A stretch of DNA of 64,000 nt from Eubacteriales bacterium (lineage in GTDB: Bacteria; Bacillota; Clostridia; Lachnospirales; Lachnospiraceae), in contig JAUNOY010000006.1 of assembly GCA_030536995.1 (NCBI GenBank), positions 62,001 through 126,000 on the forward strand, read 5' to 3'. The stretch's first letter is position 1; every line of letters begins with the position of its first letter. Shown piece by piece: positions 26,765 to 33,232 of the stretch. The position numbers and the translations under genes were made by a program. Below the pieces are notes generated by a model. It saw only the letters and a list, made by a program, of their open reading frames with translations. It had not been told where the DNA came from and did not search any database.

Positions 26765-27514
26765 ATGAAACAGAGAGTATTGGTAGTGTTTATGGCAACG
26801 GTACTGGCAGCGGGGATGTTTGCCGGATGCGGCAAGGCAGAGACGCCGAAGAAGGATGAGACAACTCAGGGACAGACTGGTGCGAGCGATAAAGATGCAG
26901 AAAAATCCGTAAGTGAAGAGGATGCAGAAGAAGCCGGATTTACAGACGGAGAAGAACTGGAGGCAGATGCTTCTTCCGGTGAGGGAGCTCTTCTTGATGT
27001 TTCCAAAGAGCTTACAGGCATTCATCATGCAGAGATTGCAATTAAGGATTACGGCACCATTGAGCTGGAACTGGATGCAGATAAAGCGCCGATTACAGTA
27101 ACCAATTTCGTGAAGCTTGCTCAGGAGAACTTTTATGACGGACTGACCTTTCATCGTATTATAGAAGGGTTTATGATGCAGGGTGGCGACCCTCTCGGTA
27201 ATGGTACTGGCGGTTCTGACGAGAACATTAAGGGTGAATTTGAGAGTAATGGTGTGAAGAATGACATCTCCCATGAAAGAGGTGTTATTTCCATGGCGCG
27301 AGCTACTATGCCGGACAGCGCAAGCTCACAGTTCTTTATCTGCCATGAAGACAGCGATTTCCTGGATGGGGAATATGCGGCTTTCGGTCATGTGACAGAG
27401 GGAATGGATGTTGTGGATAAGATCTGTACTACTGTGAAGCCTCAGGATCCTCAGAGCGGTCTTGTTGCAACAGAGGAACAGCCGGTTATTGAATCTGTAA
27501 AGATCATCGACTGA
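26765..27514 (+). CDS. Cyclophilin-type peptidyl-prolyl isomerase lipoprotein
   Basis: A 249-residue exported isomerase. The signal peptide ends in a lipobox AGMFAGC (Cys22). An acidic, Ser/Glu/Asp-rich linker (residues 25-80) follows. The cyclophilin domain spans about 95-249, with KAPITVTNFVKLAQENFYDGLTFHRIIEGFMMQGGDP and the catalytic/substrate residues in SQFFI. It would act on the outer face of the membrane to help fold secreted proteins. GGAGG precedes the ATG and it has its own promoter and terminator. Confidence 0.93.
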   Translation: MKQRVLVVFMATVLAAGMFAGCGKAETPKKDETTQGQTGASDKDAEKSVSEEDAEEAGFTDGEELEADASSGEGALLDVSKELTGIHHAEIAIKDYGTIELELDADKAPITVTNFVKLAQENFYDGLTFHRIIEGFMMQGGDPLGNGTGGSDENIKGEFESNGVKNDISHERGVISMARATMPDSASSQFFICHEDSDFLDGEYAAFGHVTEGMDVVDKICTTVKPQDPQSGLVATEEQPVIESVKIID

Positions 27515-27535
27515 TAAGACTTGATATGGTAAATC

Positions 27536-27581
27536 AAAAACGGAAGTCATCTTCAGAGTAAAGAAGGTGCTTCCGTTTTTT
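27536..27581 (+). terminator. Terminator after cyclophilin gene
   Basis: AAAAACGGAAG (27536-27546) pairs with CTTCCGTTTTT (27570-27580), with an inner CATCTTC/GAAGGTG stem, then T-run. Confidence 0.88.
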
Positions 27582-27698
27582 GGTGTGTATGAGATTAAGA
27601 GTGGTAGATTGCAATGGCTTATGATATACTTTTTATAGGTTAAAATACAAAATGGAAAAATATAGACAAGTGTTTGTAAAAGAACAGGAGGGTTATGC

Positions 27699-27917
27699 AT
27701 GAGTGAAAAAAAACAGAAAATAGGTTTTACTGTTGCCTGTGTAAATGAATTTGCACGATACTGTAATCTTAGTGTAAAAGAAGCATTCTGTTATCTTTTT
27801 CAATTTAAAGGTATTGCCTTTATAAAAGAAAATTATGAAGTGGAGCATACTTTAGATTTTGGAACAATTGTGGAAGATTTGATGATATTGTGCCGAAGAA
27901 ATGGAGGTACCTTATGA
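27699..27917 (+). CDS. DUF3791 family protein
   Basis: A 72-residue protein that resembles DUF3791: SEKKQKIGFTVACVNEFARYCNLSVKEAFCYLFQFKGIAFIKENYEVEHTL. Members are found next to DUF3990 genes in Firmicutes. It is AGGAGGG-preceded and overlaps the DUF3990 gene by ATGA, so the two are translationally coupled. Helical, acidic/basic mixed, without a signal peptide. By analogy with toxin-antitoxin layouts the small upstream partner may be the antidote; this is inference. The base composition of the three-gene block is visibly more AT-rich than its neighbours, which suggests acquisition. Confidence 0.8.
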   Translation: MSEKKQKIGFTVACVNEFARYCNLSVKEAFCYLFQFKGIAFIKENYEVEHTLDFGTIVEDLMILCRRNGGTL

Positions 27918-28417
27918 AATTATATCATGGCAGCAATCTTGTAATCGAAAGTATAAATTTGGCGATGTGTAGACCCTATAAAGATTTTGGGAGAGGTTTT
28001 TACTTGACAGATATGAAAGAACAGGCTGAAAAAATGGCTGTAAGGGTATCGAGAATTTATGGAGGCTCTCCTGTTGTCAATGCTTTTGAAATACCAGATT
28101 CTTTTAGAGAAAATGATGGAGTTAAAATTAAGGACTTTGGTATAGAAACAACGGAAGAGTGGGCGAGATTTGTTATGAATAACAGAAATCGTACGTTTAC
28201 GAATGTGAAAGATTCTTTATGCAATAAGGATAACAAATATGACATTGTGATAGGACCAGTTGCAGATGACAATATGGCTCTGTTATTTCGTCAGTATGAA
28301 AACGAAATTATTGATTTTGCCACTTTATTAAAAGGAATGATTTATAAAAAGACATCATCTCAGTATTCTTTTCATACAGAAAAAAGTATAAAACTTTTGC
28401 GAAAGGCAGGGGATTGA
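27914..28417 (+). CDS. DUF3990 family protein, ADP-ribosyltransferase-like motifs
   Basis: About 167 residues. The start KLYHGSN and the segment YKDFGRGFYLTDMKEQAEKMA resemble the first two conserved blocks of ADP-ribosyltransferase folds (a histidine on strand 1, then G-R-G-F-Y-L-T), and a later QYSFHTEKSIKLL could hold the third. I recognise the family as DUF3990; enzymatic activity is not established and is my inference. ATG 27914 overlaps the stop of the DUF3791 gene; an earlier in-frame start at 27890 would lie inside that gene without a better ribosome binding site. A third small gene starts 1 bp after its stop. Confidence 0.8.
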   Translation: MKLYHGSNLVIESINLAMCRPYKDFGRGFYLTDMKEQAEKMAVRVSRIYGGSPVVNAFEIPDSFRENDGVKIKDFGIETTEEWARFVMNNRNRTFTNVKDSLCNKDNKYDIVIGPVADDNMALLFRQYENEIIDFATLLKGMIYKKTSSQYSFHTEKSIKLLRKAGD

Positions 28418-28418
28418 T

Positions 28419-28649
28419 ATGGGTAAGGAAGAACAGCTAATGGAGTATATAATCCAGGACATTGTTGATATGTTTTCTTCAGACCAAAATATGGAATATG
28501 AAGAAGCAATGAATCAGTTTTACAATTCAGAGGTTTTTGAAAAACTTCAAGATAGGGAGACGGGCTTGTATAGGGAAAGTTCAGAATATGTGTATGATCT
28601 TTTTAAGGATGAGATCAATTTTGGACATATTGTCCAAGGCGAAATATAA
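28419..28649 (+). CDS. Small acidic protein, third gene of DUF3791/DUF3990 module
   Basis: A 76-residue protein, strongly acidic and predicted helical (EEQLMEYIIQDIVDMFSS ... DRETGLYRESSEYVYDLFKDE). It begins one base after the DUF3990 stop, with AGGCAGGGGA upstream, so it belongs to the same operon. I do not recognise a named domain, although similar short proteins accompany DUF3990 genes. Its size and acidity would fit an antitoxin or immunity partner; this is inference from context. It is followed by about 128 bp with no gene before the convergent mnmM. Confidence 0.72.
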   Translation: MGKEEQLMEYIIQDIVDMFSSDQNMEYEEAMNQFYNSEVFEKLQDRETGLYRESSEYVYDLFKDEINFGHIVQGEI

Positions 28650-28777
28650 GAAAGTGTAACAAGGTACAGCTCCGATATATTTGCCTCACAGGGATTGTAT
28701 CTTTGGATAATAAAATAGTATTGTTCGTATAGCACTTGAAAGTTGCGAAGGGTAGTAGTGGAAATACTTACGCTGTG

Positions 28778-29344
28778 TCAGGTTAGTTTCACAACCAGTA
28801 CCGGTATTGGCGGATGGTTGGGACGGTTGAAGTAGTCGCTTTTGATGACCAGATATTTGTGAAAATCAAGGTTTGACAGCCAGTTAAGGATTGCGTCCCG
28901 CTCCTCAAAACCGGAATCTCCGCCGCTGTAGATACACAGCGAGAGAATGCCGCCTTTTTTCAGAAGAGTGAGTGCCTTTTCCATAGCCTGAATGCTGGTA
29001 TCTGCTTTTGTGGCAAGGTTGTGATCTCCTCCGGGGAGATAGCCGAAATTAAATACAATGCAGTCTGCAGTTTCTTCTTCTGCGTACTGTGTCAGATTGG
29101 CGTGGGAATCCTGAATCAGGCGGTAATTCAGAGGGGCATTTTCTTTTGTGAGACGGGCTTTCGTATTTGCAAGAGCCATTTCCTGAATATCAAAGGCAAG
29201 AACCCGACCCTTTTCACCGCAAAGTCCGGACAGAAGAAGGGTATCGTTTCCGTTTCCCATAGTGGCGTCAATGCAAAAATCTCCTTCTTTTACATGGTCT
29301 TCTATAAAATGGGCGCACCAGTTTGTAATCTGATAGTTTTTCAT
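28778..29344 (-). CDS. mnmM: Class I SAM methyltransferase, YtqB/MnmM family
   Basis: A 188-residue Rossmann methyltransferase of the YtqB (rRNA_methylase-like, PF06962) family. Motif I is CIDATMGNGNDTLLLS, the acidic residue binding the SAM ribose is in LAFDIQ, and FNFGYLPGGDHNLATK is the family's catalytic-site signature. Bacillus subtilis YtqB has been identified as MnmM, which methylates 5-aminomethyl-2-thiouridine in tRNA to make mnm5s2U. It is monocistronic; AGGAGG precedes the ATG. Just upstream lies the end of an IS605-type element, so its promoter region borders the insertion. Confidence 0.86.
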   Translation of the reverse strand: MKNYQITNWCAHFIEDHVKEGDFCIDATMGNGNDTLLLSGLCGEKGRVLAFDIQEMALANTKARLTKENAPLNYRLIQDSHANLTQYAEEETADCIVFNFGYLPGGDHNLATKADTSIQAMEKALTLLKKGGILSLCIYSGGDSGFEERDAILNWLSNLDFHKYLVIKSDYFNRPNHPPIPVLVVKLT

Positions 29345-29408
29345 GTTAAGCCTCCTAATATGTTAAGGTGGTGTCAATCCTATGACGGTTCATAACCGAG
29401 TATATCAT

Positions 29409-29556
29409 GTCAACTACCCACGACCTAAAGGTCATGGGCTTGTAACTGCCCAGCCGTACTAACGACTTACGTCTCCGGCCTTTAACCCCAATAGATATTG
29501 CTATCTAAAGTGGCGTTACATCAAAGGGTGGTTGACAACACCCTTTGTAACAAAGT
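29409..29556 (-). ncRNA. Predicted right end and omega-RNA region of the IS605-type element
   Basis: Downstream of tnpB (minus strand) lies 148 bp with several hairpins, notably CCCA-C-GACC-TAAA-GGTC-A-TGGG at 29417-29438, which has the form of the subterminal palindrome of IS1341/IS605 right ends. It is followed on the minus strand by TTGAC (complement of 29409-29413), the same pentanucleotide as the right cleavage site of ISDra2. In known systems this region is transcribed with the tnpB 3' end as the guide (omega) RNA, whose guide is the flanking DNA. Limits are approximate. Confidence 0.65.
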
Positions 29557-30696
29557 TTACTCTGTTACAACTGTATCAGGTACTTGGCTATCAACAAGAT
29601 AATTTATTCCCATACGATACAGATTCATAGCTCCTATACGGTCATCATTGGACTTATAGCCACAGTTTTTACACGTAAACAAATGTATCTTCTTGTTACG
29701 GTTTGTCTTTTCAGTATGTCCACAAATAGGACAACACTGGCTTGTATAATGAGGTTCTACCTTAATGACAGAAGACTGATTCTGCTTAGCCTTGTAAATT
29801 AGTTTCTGTTCTAAATCATAGAATGACCACGATACAGAAACATAAAGGTCTTTGGTTTTGACACGCTCTGTAGCATTACGAATACCCGACAGATCTTCTA
29901 ATACAAAGAGTGTATGCTTTGGGTTGTTCGTGACGAGTGCCTTTGATACCTGATGGTTGATATCCTGCATCCAACGGTTTTCTCGCCCGCCAATAGCCTT
30001 GATTCTTCGTCTTGAGGATGGAGTATGACGCATCTGGAGCTCTTTACGAAGTTTGGAATAGTTAGCACGTTTCTGCTTGATAGCTTTTCCACTAACAAAT
30101 CCAGACTTGTGATTACTGTCATAGGTTGCAACAACGAAGTTAATACCTCGGTCAATGCCTATGACATTACAAATGTCAGAAATATTACTTTCTTCGACAT
30201 CATAAGTTACTGGTATGTAAAGATAATATTTACCATGTTTGTTTATGAGCTTAGCTGTACCAAACTTATAGATTGTGTGGTCAAAATATTTAGACATGCC
30301 TTCAGCGAAATATGGCAGTTTAACACGACCATTAAGCGTATTCACAGAAAAACAGTTTTGTGTTAAAGAATAATCTCTGTTCCAAACTAAATCATACTGA
30401 GGTTTCTTGAAGGTTGGTTGTATCCACTCATTTTGATTTTCGAGAATAGTTCTATATCTTGCAATGACCGTTTTTAAAACGGACTGAGCCATTTGCGATT
30501 TAAGACCAAATTTTTCTCTTAGAGTAGAATACAAAACCTTATTAAGTGAAAACTGCTTTAAATCATGAGTTTGGAATACATAGTCTGAAACATAATTACA
30601 GGCATCACGATAAACAGACATAGTTTTATCAAGCAAAACTTTATCTGTATCAGTGGCGACTATTTGAACTTTTGCTGTTATAGTCATCTGTTCCAT
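29557..30696 (-). CDS. tnpB: TnpB, RNA-guided nuclease of IS605-type element
   Basis: A 379-residue TnpB with all expected active-site parts. The RuvC acids are Asp182 in GIDRGINFVVA, Glu267 in FVLEDLSGIR and Asp352 in SNDDRIGAMNLY; the zinc ribbon has Cys322, Cys325, Cys342 and Cys345 (CPICGH ... TCKNCGY). Length is normal for compact TnpB. The start ATG 30696 has a GGGAG ribosome binding site. TnpB proteins use an RNA from the element's right end to cut DNA next to a short target-adjacent motif, which keeps copies of the element at donor sites. The gene is intact although tnpA is not. Confidence 0.93.
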   Translation of the reverse strand: MEQMTITAKVQIVATDTDKVLLDKTMSVYRDACNYVSDYVFQTHDLKQFSLNKVLYSTLREKFGLKSQMAQSVLKTVIARYRTILENQNEWIQPTFKKPQYDLVWNRDYSLTQNCFSVNTLNGRVKLPYFAEGMSKYFDHTIYKFGTAKLINKHGKYYLYIPVTYDVEESNISDICNVIGIDRGINFVVATYDSNHKSGFVSGKAIKQKRANYSKLRKELQMRHTPSSRRRIKAIGGRENRWMQDINHQVSKALVTNNPKHTLFVLEDLSGIRNATERVKTKDLYVSVSWSFYDLEQKLIYKAKQNQSSVIKVEPHYTSQCCPICGHTEKTNRNKKIHLFTCKNCGYKSNDDRIGAMNLYRMGINYLVDSQVPDTVVTE

Positions 30697-30718
30697 AGAT
30701 GTACTCCCTTCCTTGATA

Positions 30719-30755
30719 TTTCACTAAATATAGTGTACAATAGTATTCAGTGAAA
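30719..30755. repeat. Imperfect palindrome between tnpB and tnpA remnant
   Basis: TTTCACTAAATA (30719-30730) pairs with TATTCAGTGAAA (30744-30755) with one mismatch and a 13 nt loop. It lies between the divergent genes and may regulate both. Confidence 0.6.
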
Positions 30756-30774
30756 GTCAATAATTATCAGAGAA

Positions 30775-30800
30775 ACTATGGACAATAACTATGGACAATA
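30775..30800 (+). repeat. 13-bp perfect tandem duplication at tnpA start
   Basis: ACTATGGACAATA occurs twice in a row (30775-30787, 30788-30800), each copy carrying an ATG. Only the second ATG opens the tnpA frame; the first meets TAG after seven codons. Confidence 0.85.
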
Positions 30801-30958
30801 GATATAGTCGTCATAACAGACGAAAATACAGCCTAAAAGTACATATAGTTCTTGTAACTAAATATCGTAAGCAACTACAAAATTTCCCGCTTTTCAGGGT
30901 TGGAACAGGAGAGAAGCAAGCAGTTAAAAAGAGAAGAGAACTTGTAATAAAAAGATGA
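30791..30958 (+). pseudogene. tnpA: Truncated IS200/IS605 transposase TnpA
   Basis: The frame encodes 55 residues beginning MDNRYSRHNRRKYSLKVHIV and LVTKYRKQLQ, which match the N-terminus of Y1 (HUH) transposases of the IS200/IS605 family. After about residue 30 the similarity stops, and the rest (NFPLFRVGTGEKQ ...) is unrelated sequence read to a TGA at 30958. The HUH histidines and the catalytic tyrosine, which lie further on in full TnpA (about 130-150 aa), are absent. It is therefore a remnant whose 3' part was removed by a deletion or recombination joining it to the sequence that carries the 34-bp terminator repeat. Confidence 0.8.
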
Positions 30959-30970
30959 TTTATGAGAGAA

Positions 30971-31004
30971 AGCAGACCGGACAGAAAGTTCCGGTCTGTT
31001 TTCT
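30971..31004 (+). terminator. Terminator-like 34-bp repeat, copy 1
   Basis: CAGACCGGA, loop CAGAAAGT, TCCGGTCTG, then TTTTCTTTTT. The same 34 bp recurs exactly at 35729-35762. Here it follows the tnpA remnant rather than a complete gene. Confidence 0.8.
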
Positions 31005-31359
31005 TTTTAAAGCTAATATTACATTGACTGGAAAATGACGATTACAAAAGAGATTATGTATATGATAATATATAGTATAATAAGATATTTTGGACGGTAT
31101 AGGACAATCACTGGCGAGATAATGAATATAAGACAGTGGCTTAAATATTAATTAAATAAAAATAAAATATTGTGAAATAATTACAAAAAAATAAAATTTA
31201 TATTGACATAGTAGTTTTGTAGTGATATATATTAATATACTCGTGTGGTATATACAAATAACAAGTAGAGGAGGGAAAAGATATCATTTGTAACTATTTA
31301 ATATTATAAACATTTTACCAATGAATGGTAATGCTCATATGTTATAAGGAGGTATACTT
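31005..31359 (+). other. AT-rich 355-bp leader region, no gene
   Basis: Long AT-rich upstream region of the 31.36 kb gene. It holds a promoter at 31203-31231 and many stop codons in all frames; no RNA family was recognised. The message would have a leader of about 120 nt. Confidence 0.55.
31203..31231 (+). promoter_or_regulatory. Promoter of the 31.36 kb gene
   Basis: TTGACA (31203-31208), 17 nt spacer, TATATA (31226-31231). Confidence 0.7.
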
Positions 31360-33117
31360 ATGGCTGGAACAATGTCAGAAAGGGAATTGCGTATTAGTTG
31401 TGGTTCGACACTTGCAGCGGAAATTGATAATCCAGCATCAGGTTTTACAAATGCTGCAGCGATGGCAAGGATAGGAAGTACGCTGTATTTTGCAAAAGTG
31501 AATAAAAACAGTAAAAGTAAAATACTAAAATCAACCAAATTCCAATCAGGAACGATTACATCTTCTGCTGTATTTGCAACACTCGATTATTTCGTATATG
31601 GAATGACAGCTAAAAATCAGTTACTGTATTTAACATGTAAAGATAGTAGTAATGTTCCATTTCTTATTAAATTAGGGCTTGATGGTACAATTTTGGCAAA
31701 AATTAGATTGCCCAGAGTGTATGTGGGAATTGCCAGTTACAGAACGGATGAATTTATCCTGATGGAATATCTTGACAAAAATAATCCGTCACAGTTTAAT
31801 TTTGTGATAGGTTCTATGGAAGATTTAGATGTCAGCGCAAATAAAGGAATACATTTTAGTGTAACAGCCAATGATGCTGAAGAATATACAAAAGCAAATG
31901 GGATTTACTTTGAAAGGAACTATGGATTATTTATTTTGACAAATCATTACATCAGCGACTACAGTTCCTGTAAGAATCGGATTTTGTTGGTGAAATCTGC
32001 AGATTATATAGAGGGTGGGAATTATCGACCATTTGCGGTTTTTCAGGCAGATATGGACAGTAAAAAATATAAACAGTTTAATTTTGAGGGAATCACTCTG
32101 TATAAAGAGAACATGTATGTTTTTGCGAATGTGATTGGACTTACGGATACTGGACTTAAGGATCGTGTTGTATACCAGAAAGGGATAAGTTTTAAAAAGT
32201 GGCGCTCTGATGCCAGTAGGGCAGGAAACGGCTATTTTGTATTTAACGGTTCTGTGAAAGAAGGAGTATTAATTCCCTCAATTGAAATAAAGGGGGCGAG
32301 TGTCCGAAATATACAGAGCATGGCTATGGATGACGATGATGCAGCATGCTGTTTGAAATGTGATGTTGACAATCTGTATGCGGCAATGTATAAAACGTCT
32401 AATCCAGAAACAGTAGAGCCTAAAGTAATTGCAACATTTGGTGAAGCGGAAGATACCAGATTGTATCACTGTAATGGGATGACGTATAATCCTGTAGATA
32501 AAAAATTATATGTTGTTGGTTATGAAATGGGAAAGAATGGTGTTTGTTATGTGACAGTTTTAGCGACTGATGGAAGCATGCTTAGAAAATTTCAATTATC
32601 AGAACAAGAGTATGGAATTACATACTTTAGCAACGATACAGGAAAGTCAGAATTTATTTTAATGAATAAGTATAACGATGGAAATCCGTCAAGAATCTGT
32701 TTTAATAAAGCTGTCTATGATGGCAAAAACATGATTGAGGAAGAACGTGATTTTTATGTGGAAATTCAAAGAGCGGAACAGAGTATTACGCTACAGGATG
32801 TATATTATCACCAATTTTATGGTATGTTTATCCCAGTATCTAAGAAAATAGTTGAAAATAAAAAGGAGAAGACTATAAGTGAAATATATCATGTTGCCAA
32901 AGAAGACGTTGAGAAAGCAATGAAAAGCTCGTCAAATTTGGAAATAACCCCCGATTTTATGATTTCAATTAATCCTGATAAGTACAGCGGTTATGAAGTA
33001 GAATCCATGGATTTGAATAAGAAAACAAAGAAAATGATAATGTGTGGTAATTTTCATGTAGACGGTGACAAAGATCATGATATGTATCATGTATTAAACA
33101 CTTTAACATTTGTTTGA
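31360..33117 (+). CDS. Large protein of unknown function, possible beta-propeller
   Basis: A complete 585-residue frame, AAGGAGG-preceded, that I cannot assign. No signal peptide, lipobox, membrane segment or sorting signal is seen. Short strands recur in the pattern 'DxxxxLYxVGYExGKNGVCYVTVLATDG' and 'LYFAKVNKNSKSKI', with turns of Gly/Asn/Asp, which looks like a propeller or other all-beta repeat fold. The region KYSGYEVESMDLNKKTKKMIMCGNF near the C-terminus could be another blade. It has its own promoter and hairpin terminator, AT-rich codons, and lies between the two copies of the 34-bp repeat together with a BspA-like surface protein gene. Recent acquisition is likely. Confidence 0.8.
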   Translation: MAGTMSERELRISCGSTLAAEIDNPASGFTNAAAMARIGSTLYFAKVNKNSKSKILKSTKFQSGTITSSAVFATLDYFVYGMTAKNQLLYLTCKDSSNVPFLIKLGLDGTILAKIRLPRVYVGIASYRTDEFILMEYLDKNNPSQFNFVIGSMEDLDVSANKGIHFSVTANDAEEYTKANGIYFERNYGLFILTNHYISDYSSCKNRILLVKSADYIEGGNYRPFAVFQADMDSKKYKQFNFEGITLYKENMYVFANVIGLTDTGLKDRVVYQKGISFKKWRSDASRAGNGYFVFNGSVKEGVLIPSIEIKGASVRNIQSMAMDDDDAACCLKCDVDNLYAAMYKTSNPETVEPKVIATFGEAEDTRLYHCNGMTYNPVDKKLYVVGYEMGKNGVCYVTVLATDGSMLRKFQLSEQEYGITYFSNDTGKSEFILMNKYNDGNPSRICFNKAVYDGKNMIEEERDFYVEIQRAEQSITLQDVYYHQFYGMFIPVSKKIVENKKEKTISEIYHVAKEDVEKAMKSSSNLEITPDFMISINPDKYSGYEVESMDLNKKTKKMIMCGNFHVDGDKDHDMYHVLNTLTFV

Positions 33118-33129
33118 TTTTAAGTAGAG

Positions 33130-33166
33130 CGCATTCTCTGTTGCTGTGAACAGGGAATGCGTCTTT
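33130..33166 (+). terminator. Terminator after the 31.36 kb gene
   Basis: CGCATTC-T-CTGTT (33130-33142), loop GCTGTG, AACAG-G-GAATGCG (33149-33161), then TCTTT. A 13-bp stem with one G-U pair. Confidence 0.75.
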
Positions 33167-33232
33167 GAAGCGTGAATATGAGAGGTGGGTAATTAGAAAA
33201 TACCTGAATAATTTTCAGAAAGGAGCAAAAGT

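Larger units (their letters stand above)
29409..30880 (-). mobile_element. IS200/IS605-family element, left end truncated
   Basis: The element has a complete tnpB on the minus strand, a canonical right-end hairpin near 29417-29438, and a divergent plus-strand tnpA that is homologous only for its first 30 or so codons (30791-30880). The layout of divergent tnpA and tnpB is that of IS605 itself. With the HUH domain of TnpA and the left end gone, it could not move without help in trans. It sits between mnmM and the 31.4 kb gene, inside the AT-rich accessory stretch. Confidence 0.75.

Noticed and set aside
28650-28777. Noncoding stretch between the DUF3990 module and mnmM
   Set aside because: Checked for hairpins, promoters and small frames; nothing convincing was found.
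33139-33153. Shared TGTTGCTGTGAACAG sequence here and near 41010
   Set aside because: Only 15 bp, inside a terminator at the first site and with no structure at the second; probably chance or a decayed terminator rather than a repeat family.
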